Notes: generated from the letters alone by a model not told the origin. A DNA stretch of 64,000 bases from Secundilactobacillus pentosiphilus (GCF_002217985.1 NZ_BCMI01000010.1:32844-96843); one strand, 5' to 3'; counted from the first letter of the stretch, positions 48,104 to 58,058 are shown. Numbers and translations: made by a program.

Positions 48104-48930
48104 TTGCTGAGGATTCGGTCGACGGAACCACCATAGCTTTCGCCGAACAGGTTTAAATGCGCCATAAGGTAGTAAAGCTGATACCATGGCAGACGCTCCT
48201 GAAAACCGGGTTGAATCGGGTAGGTATCGTTGTATCCTTGGTAGAACTGGTCATCGAAGCCGCCGAAAACGGTAGTCATAGCGAGGTCAAACTCCCGGTC
48301 GCCATAGAGCACGTCGGGATCAATCAGGGCCGGCTTGCCATCAGTGGTAAACATGACGTTACCAAACCACAAATCGCCGTGCAGCAAACTAGGTACGGTT
48401 TCATGAGTTTGATAATAATTCAAAATGATTTGGCAGAGCCGCTGAAGGTGGTCCTGCCTTTTTTGATTCCAAAGACCGTGCTCACTCGCCCGCTTGGCCA
48501 GAACTTCCAAGCGTTGGTGGACGTAGAAAGCACCCCAATTGGTTTGCCAAGTGTTGATTTTGGGCAGCCTGCCGTCAACGTCGTGTTCGAAGCCGAACCG
48601 GTCATTATGGATCTGGTGAACGTTGGCCACCAGCTTGCCAAGATCATACTGGCTGCCGCTGCCGGCTTCCAGCCAGGATAAAATGAGGTAGGCGTCCCCG
48701 TTGATTTGGCCGGAAGCAATGACTTCTGGGACTAACGCTGCTTGGGATAGCAGTTTAAGCCCTTCAATTTCGTGCTGATAAAAGGTTTGCTCACGGTTAG
48801 GCTGTACGAGTAAGAAGTAGGTTTTAGCGGCTGTTTCCAGCCGGTAAGCCTGATTAATATCACCGCCAGAAACCGGGGTGATGGCCGTAATTGCTTTAAT
48901 TGGTAGCTGCTTGAGCCACTCATTATTCAT
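48097..48930 (-). CDS. Fructosamine kinase family protein
   Basis: A 277-residue protein of the FN3K/YniA group of the APH-like kinase fold. It carries the catalytic loop HGDLWFGNVMF and the following DPDVLYGDREFDLAM, with an N-terminal lobe containing TPVSGGDINQAYRLETAAKTYF. Relatives phosphorylate ketosamines so that sugar adducts fall off proteins; the substrate in lactobacilli is not settled. Single gene, converging with the HAD gene with a seven-base overlap. Confidence 0.85.
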   Translation of the reverse strand: MNNEWLKQLPIKAITAITPVSGGDINQAYRLETAAKTYFLLVQPNREQTFYQHEIEGLKLLSQAALVPEVIASGQINGDAYLILSWLEAGSGSQYDLGKLVANVHQIHNDRFGFEHDVDGRLPKINTWQTNWGAFYVHQRLEVLAKRASEHGLWNQKRQDHLQRLCQIILNYYQTHETVPSLLHGDLWFGNVMFTTDGKPALIDPDVLYGDREFDLAMTTVFGGFDDQFYQGYNDTYPIQPGFQERLPWYQLYYLMAHLNLFGESYGGSVDRILSNY

Positions 48931-48954
48931 ATGTTAACCAATCCTTTCTGAAAA

Positions 48955-49803
48955 TTATTTATTTTCAAAGTAGGCGGCTAAACCGTTAGTGACGTCTTTA
49001 GCCACCTTGTTTTGATAAGCGGGGTTTTCAATGGCTTTAAAATCCTTTGCCGTATTAATGTAGCCCATCTCTAATAGCAGTGCTGGCCGCAGGTTGTCGC
49101 GGATAACTTCGAAATTGCCCACTTCAACCCCCTTGTTTGCCAACGGCAGGCCTACTAGGTGCTGGTTGATCATCCGGGCCAGCTTCAAGGACGTGTCAGC
49201 GTGATAGTAGTAGGTGGTGAATCCTGATCCAAGGTTATTAGTCGGACTGGAATCATAGTGAAAACTAATGAAAGCGTCAGCATGATTATCAGTTGCCATT
49301 TCGGGCCGGGCACCTAAGGATACGGTCTGATTACCCGTCCGTGTCATGATGACGTGAGCCCCGCGGGCAACCAGCTGATTTTTGACCCGTTTGGCCAACT
49401 GCAAGGTGTAAGTTTTTTCATCGTGTTTTTTATCAATTGAAAGGGCCCCAGAGTCGCTGCCGCCGTGACCGGGATCTAAAACGATGGTGGCTTCAGAGAG
49501 GTTGGTGGCCGTTTTGATTTTTGGTGACTGGTTGATCAGCCAGCTGGCTACCCAGCCGAAATGGTGATCATCGTAGCGAACCTTGTACCAGTTGTCCCGT
49601 TTCTGCACGATGTAAACGGCTTGTCCCCTTTTCAAAATGGCCTTTGTTTGATAATTAATGTTTGGGCCCGTCCGGACATTAATATTGGCGATCGGTGTAG
49701 TTAAGCGATCTTGACGAACGGTATGAAAGACGGCAATGCCGAGTGTTAACAGGATCGCGAATGAAATGGCGATTTGCTGCCAGTGTTGTTTAACGTAGTT
49801 CAA
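48955..49803 (-). CDS. N-acetylmuramoyl-L-alanine amidase with SH3b domain
   Basis: A 282-residue cell-wall hydrolase. An N-terminal membrane anchor or uncleaved signal (about 11-28) precedes a bacterial SH3 domain (NINVRTGPNINYQTKAIL to HFGWVASWLI) and a zinc amidase_3 domain with VLDPGHGGSDSGA, a HYDSS metal-ligand motif, and the catalytic Glu in LLEMGYI. It cleaves the peptide stem from glycan strands, probably during separation of daughter cells. TTG start with GAGGA upstream. Confidence 0.93.
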   Translation of the reverse strand: MNYVKQHWQQIAISFAILLTLGIAVFHTVRQDRLTTPIANINVRTGPNINYQTKAILKRGQAVYIVQKRDNWYKVRYDDHHFGWVASWLINQSPKIKTATNLSEATIVLDPGHGGSDSGALSIDKKHDEKTYTLQLAKRVKNQLVARGAHVIMTRTGNQTVSLGARPEMATDNHADAFISFHYDSSPTNNLGSGFTTYYYHADTSLKLARMINQHLVGLPLANKGVEVGNFEVIRDNLRPALLLEMGYINTAKDFKAIENPAYQNKVAKDVTNGLAAYFENK

Positions 49804-49881
49804 CTTAGTTTTCCTCGATTAGTTTTTGTAACAATTATAGATGATTTTCTGCCAAAGATACAGTCTCCGTCTAAAACGTCC

Positions 49882-49910
49882 TTGACTTTTGGGCGGTAAC
49901 TGAGTAATCT
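49882..49910 (+). promoter_or_regulatory. Promoter of the hisS T-box operon
   Basis: TTGACT (49882-49887), 17 bases, TAATCT (49905-49910). The -10 is weak. Confidence 0.5.
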
Positions 49911-49927
49911 TATTGGTAGTTAAATAA

Positions 49928-50130
49928 ATGAAACACCGATGAAAAAGATGAGTAGATAACCCGTGACTTTCAGAAAGTATCTGGTTGATGAAAAGATACA
50001 GCAGGCGGGAAGCCGAAGACACTTTTGAGGTGAATAAGCGATTATTCGTATCCAACGTTATGGATGAGTAAAATTAAGGTGGTACCGTGCGAAGCACCCT
50101 TGTGAAAACAAGGGTGCTTTTTATTTTTTT
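49928..50130 (+). ncRNA. T-box leader of hisS-aspS (specifier reads Asp GAC)
   Basis: Stem I is built from CACC (49934-49937) with GGTG (50029-50032), a kink-turn-like GATG/GA step, and AAAAG with CTTTT. The specifier loop has AGTA (49951-49954) opposite GAA (50015-50017), after which GAC (50018-50020) and A follow, the standard GAA-codon-purine order. CAC (His) overlaps it by one base. The T-box core ends in GGTGGTACCGTG (50078-50089), and a terminator (50092-50119) with a T-run closes it. The UGGU tRNA-end site could pair with a G73 discriminator by wobble (Asp) but not with C73 (His). Confidence 0.93.
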
Positions 50131-50171
50131 ACCACCACAACATTACAGCGAAAATCGGAAAGGAAGATACT

Positions 50172-51458
50172 ATGCGTTATCAGCGACCTAAAGGCACTGC
50201 AGATATTCTACCGGGAGAAAGTCAGCACTGGCAGTATGTCGAAGCAGTTGCGCGGCGAGTATTCAAAAAATATCGGTTCGAAGAGATTCGGACACCGTTA
50301 TTTGAAAATTTTGAAGTATTTTCCAGAACTTCGGGAGATACTTCAGATATTGTGACTAAAGAAATGTATGACTTTAAGGATAAGGGTGACCGCCACATTA
50401 GCTTACGGCCGGAAGGAACGGCCGGTGTCGTGCGGGCCTTCGTAGAAAATAAACTCTACGGCCCAGAAGTTCAAAAGCCCTTCAAGACTTACTACATGGG
50501 TCAGATGTACCGTTACGAGCGACCGCAGTCAGGCCGGCAACGGGAATTTCACCAAATCGGGGTGGAAGCTTTCGGTTCGGATGAACCAGCCCTAGACGTT
50601 GAAGTGATCGCTATGGGTAAGGACTTGTTTGAGCATTTCGGTATCTCCAACCTGCGTTTAGCAATTAATACGTTAGGGGATAAGGAGACCCGTGACAATT
50701 ACCGTCAGGCACTGATCGATTACTTGGAACCCCACTATGATGAATTAAGTGAGGATTCTCAAGTACGGCTGCACAAGAATCCGTTGCGGGTGTTGGACAG
50801 CAAGGATGAAAAGGACAAAAAGTTCGTGGCGGATGCACCATCGATCTTGGACTACTTAACACCTGATGCCCAGGCGCATTTCGAACAAGTCAAGAGTCTG
50901 CTGACTGCTTTGGGTATCGACTACGTTGTTGATTCGACCATGGTTCGTGGCCTGGATTATTATAACCACACCATTTTTGAATTCATGGTCGATTCTAAAG
51001 CACTGGGTCACGGTTACACCACGGTTTGTGCTGGTGGCCGTTACAACGGTTTAGTTAAAGAACTGGGCGGCCCGGAAGTTTCTGGTGTCGGTTTCGGTCT
51101 AGGGATGGAGCGGTTGATCCTGCTGATGGAAGCTGAGGGGGTTCAGTTCCCTGAAGAACATCATCTGGACGCCTACATCGTAGGAATCGGCGAAGAAGCG
51201 AATGCTACGACCTTGCAAGTGGTTCAAGCTTTGCGGTCACAAGACTATTCAGCTGACCGGGATTACTTGGCCCGCAAGCCCAAGGCGCAGTTCAAAACGG
51301 CCGACCGTTTGAGTGCGGCCTATACGCTAACCGTTGGTGAAGCCGAGCTGGCTGCCAAGACGATTCACGTTAAAAAGATGGATTCCGGTAATGAAATTTC
51401 AGCACCGTTAGCAGACGTCATGACTAATTTTGCTGATGTCATTTCAAATATTGATTAA
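50172..51458 (+). CDS. hisS: Histidyl-tRNA synthetase
   Basis: A 428-residue class II synthetase. Motif 1 region [16 protein letters not shown], motif 2 [18 protein letters not shown], His-binding [14 protein letters not shown], and motif 3 [15 protein letters not shown], with a C-terminal anticodon domain. It follows the T-box by about 40 bases and heads the operon with aspS 12 bases downstream. Confidence 0.98.
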   Translation: MRYQRPKGTADILPGESQHWQYVEAVARRVFKKYRFEEIRTPLFENFEVFSRTSGDTSDIVTKEMYDFKDKGDRHISLRPEGTAGVVRAFVENKLYGPEVQKPFKTYYMGQMYRYERPQSGRQREFHQIGVEAFGSDEPALDVEVIAMGKDLFEHFGISNLRLAINTLGDKETRDNYRQALIDYLEPHYDELSEDSQVRLHKNPLRVLDSKDEKDKKFVADAPSILDYLTPDAQAHFEQVKSLLTALGIDYVVDSTMVRGLDYYNHTIFEFMVDSKALGHGYTTVCAGGRYNGLVKELGGPEVSGVGFGLGMERLILLMEAEGVQFPEEHHLDAYIVGIGEEANATTLQVVQALRSQDYSADRDYLARKPKAQFKTADRLSAAYTLTVGEAELAAKTIHVKKMDSGNEISAPLADVMTNFADVISNID

Positions 51459-51470
51459 GGGGAGAGAAAG

Positions 51471-53264
51471 ATGAAGCGAACAACATACGCTGGTCTGGTG
51501 GACGAAAAATATCTTGATCAAGATGTCGTCCTCAAGGGCTGGGTTCAAAAACGCCGTGATTTAGGCGGTTTGATTTTCATTGATTTGCGGGACCGTGAAG
51601 GGATCGTTCAACTGGTTTTTAGCGAGGAATTCAACAAGGATGCGCTGGCAGTTGCCGATCAATTGCGGAACGAATACGTGATTGAGGTTAAGGGTCACGT
51701 TGTTAATCGTTCTAAGAATGAAGTTAACGAGAATATGCGGACGGGTAAGATCGAAGTTCGGGTATCTGAAATCAACTTATTGAACAAGGCGAAAAACCCG
51801 CCATTCTACATTCAAGATAACATCAATGTTTCTGACGAATTGCGCTTGAAGTACCGTTACTTGGACTTGCGCCGGCCAGAGATGCAGCGGGGCCTAATGG
51901 TCAGAAACCGCATCACGCAAGCCGTTCACAGTTACTTTGACTCACAGGGATTCATTGATATTGAAACACCTGATTTGACAAAGTCGACGCCAGAAGGTGC
52001 CCGGGACTATTTGGTACCTTCACGGGTTTATCCAGGTCATTTCTATGCTTTGCCGCAGTCACCGCAACTATTTAAACAATTGCTGATGGGTGCCGGTTTT
52101 GATCGATACTACCAAATCGCGCGTTGCTTCCGTGATGAAGATTTGCGTGGTGACCGTCAGCCAGAATTTACTCAAATCGATATGGAAACTTCTTTCTTGG
52201 ATGCTGAAGAAATTCAGGATCTCACTGAAGGCTTGATTGCTAAGGTCATGAAAGAAACCTTAGACATCGACGTTAAATTACCGTTTAAGCGGATGGACTG
52301 GGATGAATCAATGGCTCGCTTTGGTACCGATCAGCCAGATGTTCGCTTTGGAATGGAATTGAAGGACTTAGGTGACTTAGTTGATGACCTCGGTTTCAAC
52401 GTCTTCAACAACGTGTTGAAAGACGGTGGCCAAGTTAAGGCCATTGCCGTTCCAGGCGGTGCTGACAAGTATTCTCGTAAGGATATCGATAAGTTCGTTG
52501 AACACATCGATCGCTTTGGCGCCAAGGGCTTACCTTGGTTGAAGGTGACCGAAGATAACTTCACCGGGCCAATCGCGAAGTTCTTCAAGGATAACGCTGA
52601 ACTCTATAAAGCCATTACGGAACGGACTGGCGCTAAGCCGGGCGATCTGCTGTTATTTGCCTGTGATTCTAAGCGGGTCGTGGCACACACCTTAGATTAC
52701 TTACGTCGGACCATTGCTGAAGAATTGGGCTTGATCGACGAATCAAAATTTGCGTTCCTTTGGATCGTCAACTGGCCGCTGTTCGACTATGATGTTGATT
52801 TGAAGCGCTGGGTTCCAGCCCATCATCCATTCACCATGCCTAAAGCTGGTGACGAACATTACTTGAATGAAGGCGAAGATCCTCATAAAGCTTATGCTCA
52901 AAGTTACGACATTATCCTGAACGGTCTGGAATTAGGTGGCGGATCGATCCGGATTCACACCCGTGACTTGCAAATGAAGATGTTCAAAGCATTAGGGTTT
53001 ACCAAAGAAAGAGCTGAAAAGCAATTTGGTTACCTCCTAACGGCCTTAGATTACGGCTTTCCGCCTCATGGTGGTCTGGCTATCGGCTTGGATCGCTTTG
53101 CTCGCTTGCTAGCTAAGCGCGGTAACATTCGAGACGTCATTGCCTTTCCTAAGAACTCGAAGGCGATTGAACCATTGACTTCAGCACCTACTGAGGTTTC
53201 GGATAAGCAGTTGCAAGACTTAAACTTATTTGTCACTAATGACGAAGACAAAAAGAATAAATAG
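51471..53264 (+). CDS. aspS: Aspartyl-tRNA synthetase
   Basis: A 597-residue bacterial-type class IIb synthetase. The N-terminal anticodon OB fold ([20 protein letters not shown]), motif 2 [21 protein letters not shown], the GAD insertion in the middle and motif 3 [15 protein letters not shown] are present. It shares the T-box-controlled transcript with hisS. Confidence 0.98.
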   Translation: MKRTTYAGLVDEKYLDQDVVLKGWVQKRRDLGGLIFIDLRDREGIVQLVFSEEFNKDALAVADQLRNEYVIEVKGHVVNRSKNEVNENMRTGKIEVRVSEINLLNKAKNPPFYIQDNINVSDELRLKYRYLDLRRPEMQRGLMVRNRITQAVHSYFDSQGFIDIETPDLTKSTPEGARDYLVPSRVYPGHFYALPQSPQLFKQLLMGAGFDRYYQIARCFRDEDLRGDRQPEFTQIDMETSFLDAEEIQDLTEGLIAKVMKETLDIDVKLPFKRMDWDESMARFGTDQPDVRFGMELKDLGDLVDDLGFNVFNNVLKDGGQVKAIAVPGGADKYSRKDIDKFVEHIDRFGAKGLPWLKVTEDNFTGPIAKFFKDNAELYKAITERTGAKPGDLLLFACDSKRVVAHTLDYLRRTIAEELGLIDESKFAFLWIVNWPLFDYDVDLKRWVPAHHPFTMPKAGDEHYLNEGEDPHKAYAQSYDIILNGLELGGGSIRIHTRDLQMKMFKALGFTKERAEKQFGYLLTALDYGFPPHGGLAIGLDRFARLLAKRGNIRDVIAFPKNSKAIEPLTSAPTEVSDKQLQDLNLFVTNDEDKKNK

Positions 53265-53274
53265 TTTCAGTTAA

Positions 53275-53319
53275 AAATAAAGAGGATGGCCGATTAAAAA
53301 CCGGTCATCCTCTTTATTT
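53275..53319. terminator. Bidirectional terminator
   Basis: An 18-bp stem (53275-53292 with 53302-53319, one G-T pair) with A- and T-rich ends, between the convergent aspS and MFS transporter genes. Confidence 0.9.
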
Positions 53320-53341
53320 GCTACCACTATAATGACGGCAA

Positions 53342-54664
53342 CTATTTAATGATTTTATTGTCGGTTTCTGGTCCCCAGATGAAGATCACTAAGGCAGCTA
53401 TCACCGCAATCGCAGCAATGCCGTAGTAGAGGAACGTGGCTGAAAATTGGGTGATGACCATGGCAACCACGGTGGGCATCAAAACGTTCAGTAATTTTGA
53501 CACACCGTTGGCGATTCCGGCACCACGAAAACGGTGACTGGTTTCGAACAGTTCATTGGTATAAATGCTGATCACCGTGGCAATCAGGATGTAAAGCGTA
53601 ACGGTGAGCAAGAAGCCGTTCAGCACGATCCCGACAGTGGTTGTTTCATAAGCGTAGGCGAACCCGAGAAGCGCAACTGCCACGAAGGAAACACCAATTA
53701 ATTTTTTACGGCCAGTGCGGTCAACGAGGGCCGCACCGATCGCGGAACCAATCGGGGCCCCCAGCATCATGATGGCTGAAAAACCAATCGAATGGACGAT
53801 GCCAATGCCACGTTTTAGCAGCAATGTTGGTACCCAAGTAGTGAAGGTGTATTGGCACAGCAATGTGGCACTAACTGCAACAATGGCAATGAAGAGGCCT
53901 TTACCAAAACTAATGTGGATCACAGCCTTGTTTTGGCTTTTTAATTCATCATCTTCGTAAAGTCCACGAGAAGTCAGCTGTTTAATGATGGTATTAGCTT
54001 CTGCTGTGCGTCCCTTAGTCAGCAGCCAACGCGGTGATTCTGGAAAATGCCGGCGGGCAAACCACAGGATCATGGCAAGAACACCCAGTAAGAGGAACAT
54101 GGAGCGCCAGCCAAATGTGGGGATCATGAAAGTTGCAATCAGTAGGGTGAGCGGTGCGCCACTGTTGGCAACGATAGCTGTCAGGCCCGACCAGTGTCCC
54201 CGGCGTCTAACCGGAGCAAACTCGTTGACGACGGCATAGCTGGTCACGATTTCTGCACCAAGCCCCGTGGCGGCAAGCAAACGGCAAATCGTCAGGATGA
54301 TCATATTCGGGGCAAAGGCGGCTAATAGGGTGAAAGCACCAAACAACAGCAAATTATATTGATAGGCTTTTTTACGACCGTAGAAATCACCAATGTAGCC
54401 GGCAATGAGTGAGCCGAAGAAGAGGCCTAAAAAGCCGCTGGATAAGAAGATGGATCCCTGCGCAACGGTGGCGAACTTCGTCGCAATCAGGGCACCGTTA
54501 ATTGCACTGGCCACGTAGACGTCGGCAGCGTCAAGCATGATGCCGGCGCCGGCCAGCCCAAAGACCCTATAGAAAAGTGGCGTTTCGCGAGCCGAATTAA
54601 GTTGATTTTCCAGGCTTAGTGAGCTGGAAGTTATGACATTTGAAGCAAGAGAATTAGAAGCCAT
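53342..54664 (-). CDS. MFS transporter under T-box control
   Basis: A 440-residue major facilitator with 12 membrane helices. Signature loops are GDFYGRKKAYQYN between helices 2 and 3, ESPRWLLTKGRT after helix 6, and VDRTGRKKLIG in the second half, so it belongs near the sugar/aromatic-acid/organic-cation (SP/AAHS) families. GGAGGA lies eight bases before the ATG. The long leader contains a T-box, so expression should rise when a tRNA is uncharged; that argues for import (or export) of an amino acid or precursor rather than a sugar. The substrate is otherwise open. Confidence 0.85.
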   Translation of the reverse strand: MASNSLASNVITSSSLSLENQLNSARETPLFYRVFGLAGAGIMLDAADVYVASAINGALIATKFATVAQGSIFLSSGFLGLFFGSLIAGYIGDFYGRKKAYQYNLLLFGAFTLLAAFAPNMIILTICRLLAATGLGAEIVTSYAVVNEFAPVRRRGHWSGLTAIVANSGAPLTLLIATFMIPTFGWRSMFLLLGVLAMILWFARRHFPESPRWLLTKGRTAEANTIIKQLTSRGLYEDDELKSQNKAVIHISFGKGLFIAIVAVSATLLCQYTFTTWVPTLLLKRGIGIVHSIGFSAIMMLGAPIGSAIGAALVDRTGRKKLIGVSFVAVALLGFAYAYETTTVGIVLNGFLLTVTLYILIATVISIYTNELFETSHRFRGAGIANGVSKLLNVLMPTVVAMVITQFSATFLYYGIAAIAVIAALVIFIWGPETDNKIIK

Positions 54665-54789
54665 TTGAAATTCCTCCTAAATATGTATGGACGCTATTCA
54701 ATGTGATGGACGTTAACTTTCATATTTTAATGACACAGTTTCTTCAATACGCATTCCCCCTTAGATGAGTGGTTAGTTGAAAAATAAAA

Positions 54790-55042
54790 GCGCCCTTCGA
54801 ATTATTTCGAAGGGCGCATGAGTATGCACGGTACCACCTTGATTTGCTGTCATTACCGACAACCTCAGCGGATTTGCTGACTGCAATCCGTCGGCCGGAT
54901 AAGGGTGGCACCCAGTAATGTGAAGTAAACGGTCATCGCAACAGCCTACTTTCAATTCCAGACGTTATCCGCTTGCAGCCACCACGGACTCTCTTAGCAC
55001 CTCATGAAATTTACTCTGCTGATTCACTGTGTTTATCATTAC
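54790..55042 (-). ncRNA. T-box leader of the MFS gene (specifier probably Ser AGT)
   Basis: Read on the minus strand: a CAGCAG/CTGTTG lower stem, AGTA followed by AATTTC that pairs with GGAATT, then GAA-AGT-A as specifier side, an apical arm with AGAG and GGTGGCTGCAAG, the T-box core AAGGTGGTACCGTGC (about 54841-54827), and a 12-bp terminator (54817-54806 with 54801-54790) ending in TTTTATTTT. T-box identity is firm. The Ser codon is a hand fold; GTA (Val) or TTG (Leu) nearby cannot be excluded. Confidence 0.88.
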
Positions 55043-55048
55043 TTTTTA

Positions 55049-55076
55049 ATTATTTTTTAATTTAAATGCATGTTAA
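55049..55076 (-). promoter_or_regulatory. Promoter of the T-box-MFS transcript
   Basis: On the minus strand TTAACA (55076-55071), 16 bases, AATAAT (55054-55049), placing the RNA start at the beginning of the T-box. Confidence 0.6.
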
Positions 55077-55152
55077 CGCAGAACTTGATTCTTGTAAAGG
55101 GCCGGTTATCAATCAATCGTATTGGTCATCACTAGTACTGGCTGTGTTTAGC

Positions 55153-55181
55153 TTGTGTCGGTAGCTTAAAAGCCATATACT
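55153..55181 (+). promoter_or_regulatory. msrA promoter
   Basis: TTGTGT (55153-55158), 17 bases, TATACT (55176-55181), 30 bases before the msrA start. Confidence 0.65.
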
Positions 55182-55210
55182 TGTTACTATTAAATCTAGG
55201 GGTGGATAAA

Positions 55211-55750
55211 ATGAGCGATAAACGAGAAACGGCAATTTTTGCCGGCGGTTGTTTCTGGTGCATGGTTAAGCCATTTGACACGTTACCAGGTATCGAAAAG
55301 GTGGTTTCGGGTTATACCGGCGGTCACGTGGCCAACCCAACTTACGAGCAGGTCAGCAGCCATACGACCGGCCATACGGAAGCCGTTAAAATTACCTTTG
55401 ATCCGGAGATCATGCCTTACGAAAAACTGGTTCAGATATACTGGCAGCAGACTGATCCAACGGATGCTATGGGGCAGTTTCAGGATCGCGGTGACAACTA
55501 CCGGCCAGTCATTTTTGTGAAGGATGACTATCAACGAAAAGTTGCGGAGAAGTCACGTCAGGAGCTGATTGATAGCGGCAAGTTCGATGAGCCCATCGTG
55601 ACTAAGATCGAAGATGCCAAGCCATTCTATGAAGCCGAAGAAGAACACCAGGAATTTTACCGTAAGAATCCAGCCCGTTATGCGATGCAGGAAGCTGGCG
55701 GCCGGGAAAAGTTTGTTCAAAGACACTGGCAGGATCGTCAGGCTAAATGA
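55211..55750 (+). CDS. msrA: Peptide methionine (S)-S-oxide reductase
   Basis: A 179-residue MsrA that repairs S-form methionine sulfoxide using thioredoxin. The catalytic motif [14 protein letters not shown] (Cys near residue 14) and [21 protein letters not shown] are typical; the last third has a conserved EEYHQ-like [11 protein letters not shown] 55211 after AGGGGTGG is preferred over an upstream in-frame start. The TATACT promoter falls within that longer frame, which supports this. Confidence 0.96.
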   Translation: MSDKRETAIFAGGCFWCMVKPFDTLPGIEKVVSGYTGGHVANPTYEQVSSHTTGHTEAVKITFDPEIMPYEKLVQIYWQQTDPTDAMGQFQDRGDNYRPVIFVKDDYQRKVAEKSRQELIDSGKFDEPIVTKIEDAKPFYEAEEEHQEFYRKNPARYAMQEAGGREKFVQRHWQDRQAK

Positions 55751-55800
55751 GGTTTTCTTTAGAAAATAAGAAGATTGCTGTGCAGGCGGATAAGATGTGC

Positions 55801-55806
55801 TATGCT
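55801..55806 (+). promoter_or_regulatory. -10 element before the YitT gene
   Basis: TATGCT with TGC in front (extended -10), 45 bases before the start codon. Confidence 0.4.
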
Positions 55807-55850
55807 AATATACCGTTAGTCACCGAAAGCTTAAACAAAGAGGGTTTGTT

Positions 55851-56726
55851 ATGGATGATGTACAGCGTTTAGTAAAACGCCACCAATCAATTGGAAAAAT
55901 TTCGACTGCTTTTATATACGGTATTTTAGTTTCGATCGCCATGAACTTCTTTTGGACACCGGGACACATTTATTCGTCTGGAATCACCGGATTAGCACAA
56001 ATCGTAACAACGGTGACGGAACGGCATCTCAGCTTTGTCGTTTCGACCGCCTTAGGGCTATTTATGTTGAATGTGCCATTATTCGTGTTGGCTTGGCGGC
56101 AGATTGGGCACAATTTTACTGCTTATACAGTGATAGCCGTTTTTCTTGCCAGTTTAATGATCAAGTTGTTACACCCGGTGCACTTGACGACTGATCCCAT
56201 CATCTGTGCCTTATTTGGCGGGGCAGTTAATGGGTTTGGAACTGGGCTAGCCCTAAAAAACGGGATTTCAACCGGTGGCCTGGATATTTTGGGAATCGTT
56301 ATTCGGCGTAAAACTGGCCGTACAATTGGGACGATTAACATTACGTTTAATTTGTTGATCATTCTTGCTGCGGGTTTCTTGTACGGCTGGCCCCACGCGT
56401 TTTATTCTGCCATTGGCCTAGTAGTCAATGCCCGAGTAATGGACATGACCTATACAAGGCAGCAGCTTATGCAAGTGATGATCATCACTGACCGGCCCAA
56501 AACCGTGATTGATTCGATTCAAAATCACATTCGTCGCGGAATTACCATTGTTCACGATGCGGAAGGGGCTTACCATCATGACACTAAGACCATTCTGTTT
56601 ACCGTTATTTCCCGTTACGAAATGCCGGATTTAGAAGAAGCAATGGACGAAGCGGATTCTCACGCCTTTGTCAGTGTCTCAGAAATTTATAAAATTCTTG
56701 GTCATTTTTATGAGCCTAAATTATAA
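55851..56726 (+). CDS. YitT family membrane protein (DUF2179)
   Basis: A 291-residue YitT-type protein: five to six membrane helices in the first 200 residues, including the motif SSGITGLAQIVTT and the loop NGISTGGLDILGIVIRRK, followed by a cytosolic DUF2179 domain (VMIITDRPKTVIDSI to LEEAMDEADSHAFVSVSE). Transport role and substrate are unknown for the family. Single gene, its own terminator downstream. Confidence 0.88.
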   Translation: MDDVQRLVKRHQSIGKISTAFIYGILVSIAMNFFWTPGHIYSSGITGLAQIVTTVTERHLSFVVSTALGLFMLNVPLFVLAWRQIGHNFTAYTVIAVFLASLMIKLLHPVHLTTDPIICALFGGAVNGFGTGLALKNGISTGGLDILGIVIRRKTGRTIGTINITFNLLIILAAGFLYGWPHAFYSAIGLVVNARVMDMTYTRQQLMQVMIITDRPKTVIDSIQNHIRRGITIVHDAEGAYHHDTKTILFTVISRYEMPDLEEAMDEADSHAFVSVSEIYKILGHFYEPKL

Positions 56727-56731
56727 GCGTT

Positions 56732-56771
56732 AAACCGCTATACCTTGTATACCATGGTGTAGCGGTTTTTA
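56732..56771 (+). terminator. Terminator after the YitT gene
   Basis: A 13-bp stem (56732-56744 with 56756-56768, one T-G pair) followed by a T-run. Confidence 0.85.
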
Positions 56772-56820
56772 TTCTGACAAATTCTTAAATTCTGATAAAA
56801 GCCAGTTACTTAAAATATGA

Positions 56821-56875
56821 ATGTGGTATAATACCATGTTGTGCGTTGCGGCACCGGTTATTGGTGGCGTAACAC
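56821..56875 (+). promoter_or_regulatory. Promoter palindrome and leader hairpin of the teichoic acid genes
   Basis: TATAAT (56827-56832) with TGG in front is the centre of a perfect 13-bp palindrome, TGGTATAATACCA (56824-56836). In the leader 56845-56855 can pair with 56863-56873 (11 bp, one mismatch). Confidence 0.5.
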
Positions 56876-56903
56876 AGGAGAAAAATAGAATTGGTGGTCT
56901 GTT

Positions 56904-58058
56904 GTGAAAGTCATTTATATTTGGCTGGTCCGGTTGATATCTGCGCTGAACTTTTTTAAGCGAAGCAAGGTTCATTCAGTTATTTACCTGATGAGTTTCG
57001 GCAATAATTTGAAGTTTATACTAGCGCTAGCTGATAAATTACCTGAAGGTCAGCAACTGGTCGTGTTTTACCGGCCTGACGTTGAGGTAGAAGCAACACA
57101 ACTCGCCGCTTATGGCGTTAAAGTGGTGCCGTTTCGGGATAATCTGCGTTTTGTTTTTAGGGGAATTCCGGTGATGATGACCTCACAGCTGATTTTCTGT
57201 GATAATTACTACGCGTTTCTTGGTGGCTTATTGCATCCGCGTCATGCCAAAATTGTTCAGCTTTGGCACGCTAACGGCGCAATTAAGCGCTTTGGTTGGG
57301 GTGATCCTACAACCAGTCAGCGTTCGAAAGCAGACCAGCGTCGTTTCCAGCGTGTTTACGATCAGTTTGATGATTACGTGGTGGCGTCCGATGCTATGGG
57401 AACCGTTTTTCAAGATAGTTATCACGTGCCACGTTCTAGGATGAAGCTCATGGGCTATCCGCGATCTGACCGCTTTTTTTCTGCCAACTGGCAGAAGGGG
57501 GCATTGAATCGCATTAATCGGTTAGCGCCTGGCCTGGCTGATCACCGGGTGATTTTATACGCACCTACATACCGCGATTCAATGACGTTTGAATTAACGC
57601 CGGCGTTAAAGTCTGCTCTGATTGCTGACCCCAATGCTGTCGTGGTGGTGAAGCTGCACCCGTTGCTGCAGAAGTACGAACAGCAGTTTAGTCAATCAAC
57701 AACGCACCAGGTTCGGTTTTATCCGCAACTGTCAACAACAGATTTACTGATGGTGACCGAAACGTTAGTGACTGATTATTCATCGATTGCGTTTGACTAC
57801 AGTTTGTTACCACATGCGCACAGTCTGCTTTTTTACATGTCTGATTTGGAAGCCTATCAGCAAAGTCCCGGTATCCAACCCCACTTCTTGAAGTGGCTGC
57901 CGTCAGCACCCTTGAGAACGCCCTCAGAGTTAAGGGCGGCCATATCAGCTGACAGCAAAACTGACTTTACCAAGTTTAACCATCATTGGAATACTTATAA
58001 TGATGGCCATGCGACCCAACGGGTTGTGGAATATTACTGCCGCTATTTAGCAAAGTAA
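56904..58058 (+). CDS. CDP-glycerol glycerophosphotransferase family protein (first copy)
   Basis: A 384-residue TagB/TagF-type polymerase or primase of wall teichoic acid. Conserved pieces are IVQLWHANGAIKRFGWG, DYVVASDAMGTVFQDSY, GYPRSDRFF, LYAPTYRDSM, VVVKLHPLL, and TLVTDYSSIAFDYSLL, with the His and Asp residues used by these enzymes. It works on the inner face of the membrane, adding glycerol phosphate (or ribitol phosphate) from the CDP donor to a lipid-linked acceptor. GTG start after GGTGG. First gene of the cluster. Which step it performs cannot be told. Confidence 0.9.
   Translation: MKVIYIWLVRLISALNFFKRSKVHSVIYLMSFGNNLKFILALADKLPEGQQLVVFYRPDVEVEATQLAAYGVKVVPFRDNLRFVFRGIPVMMTSQLIFCDNYYAFLGGLLHPRHAKIVQLWHANGAIKRFGWGDPTTSQRSKADQRRFQRVYDQFDDYVVASDAMGTVFQDSYHVPRSRMKLMGYPRSDRFFSANWQKGALNRINRLAPGLADHRVILYAPTYRDSMTFELTPALKSALIADPNAVVVVKLHPLLQKYEQQFSQSTTHQVRFYPQLSTTDLLMVTETLVTDYSSIAFDYSLLPHAHSLLFYMSDLEAYQQSPGIQPHFLKWLPSAPLRTPSELRAAISADSKTDFTKFNHHWNTYNDGHATQRVVEYYCRYLAK

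Noticed and set aside
48157..48681. A 174-codon plus-strand frame opposite the fructosamine-kinase gene.
   Set aside because: The minus-strand gene has full kinase motifs; this frame has none and no SD.
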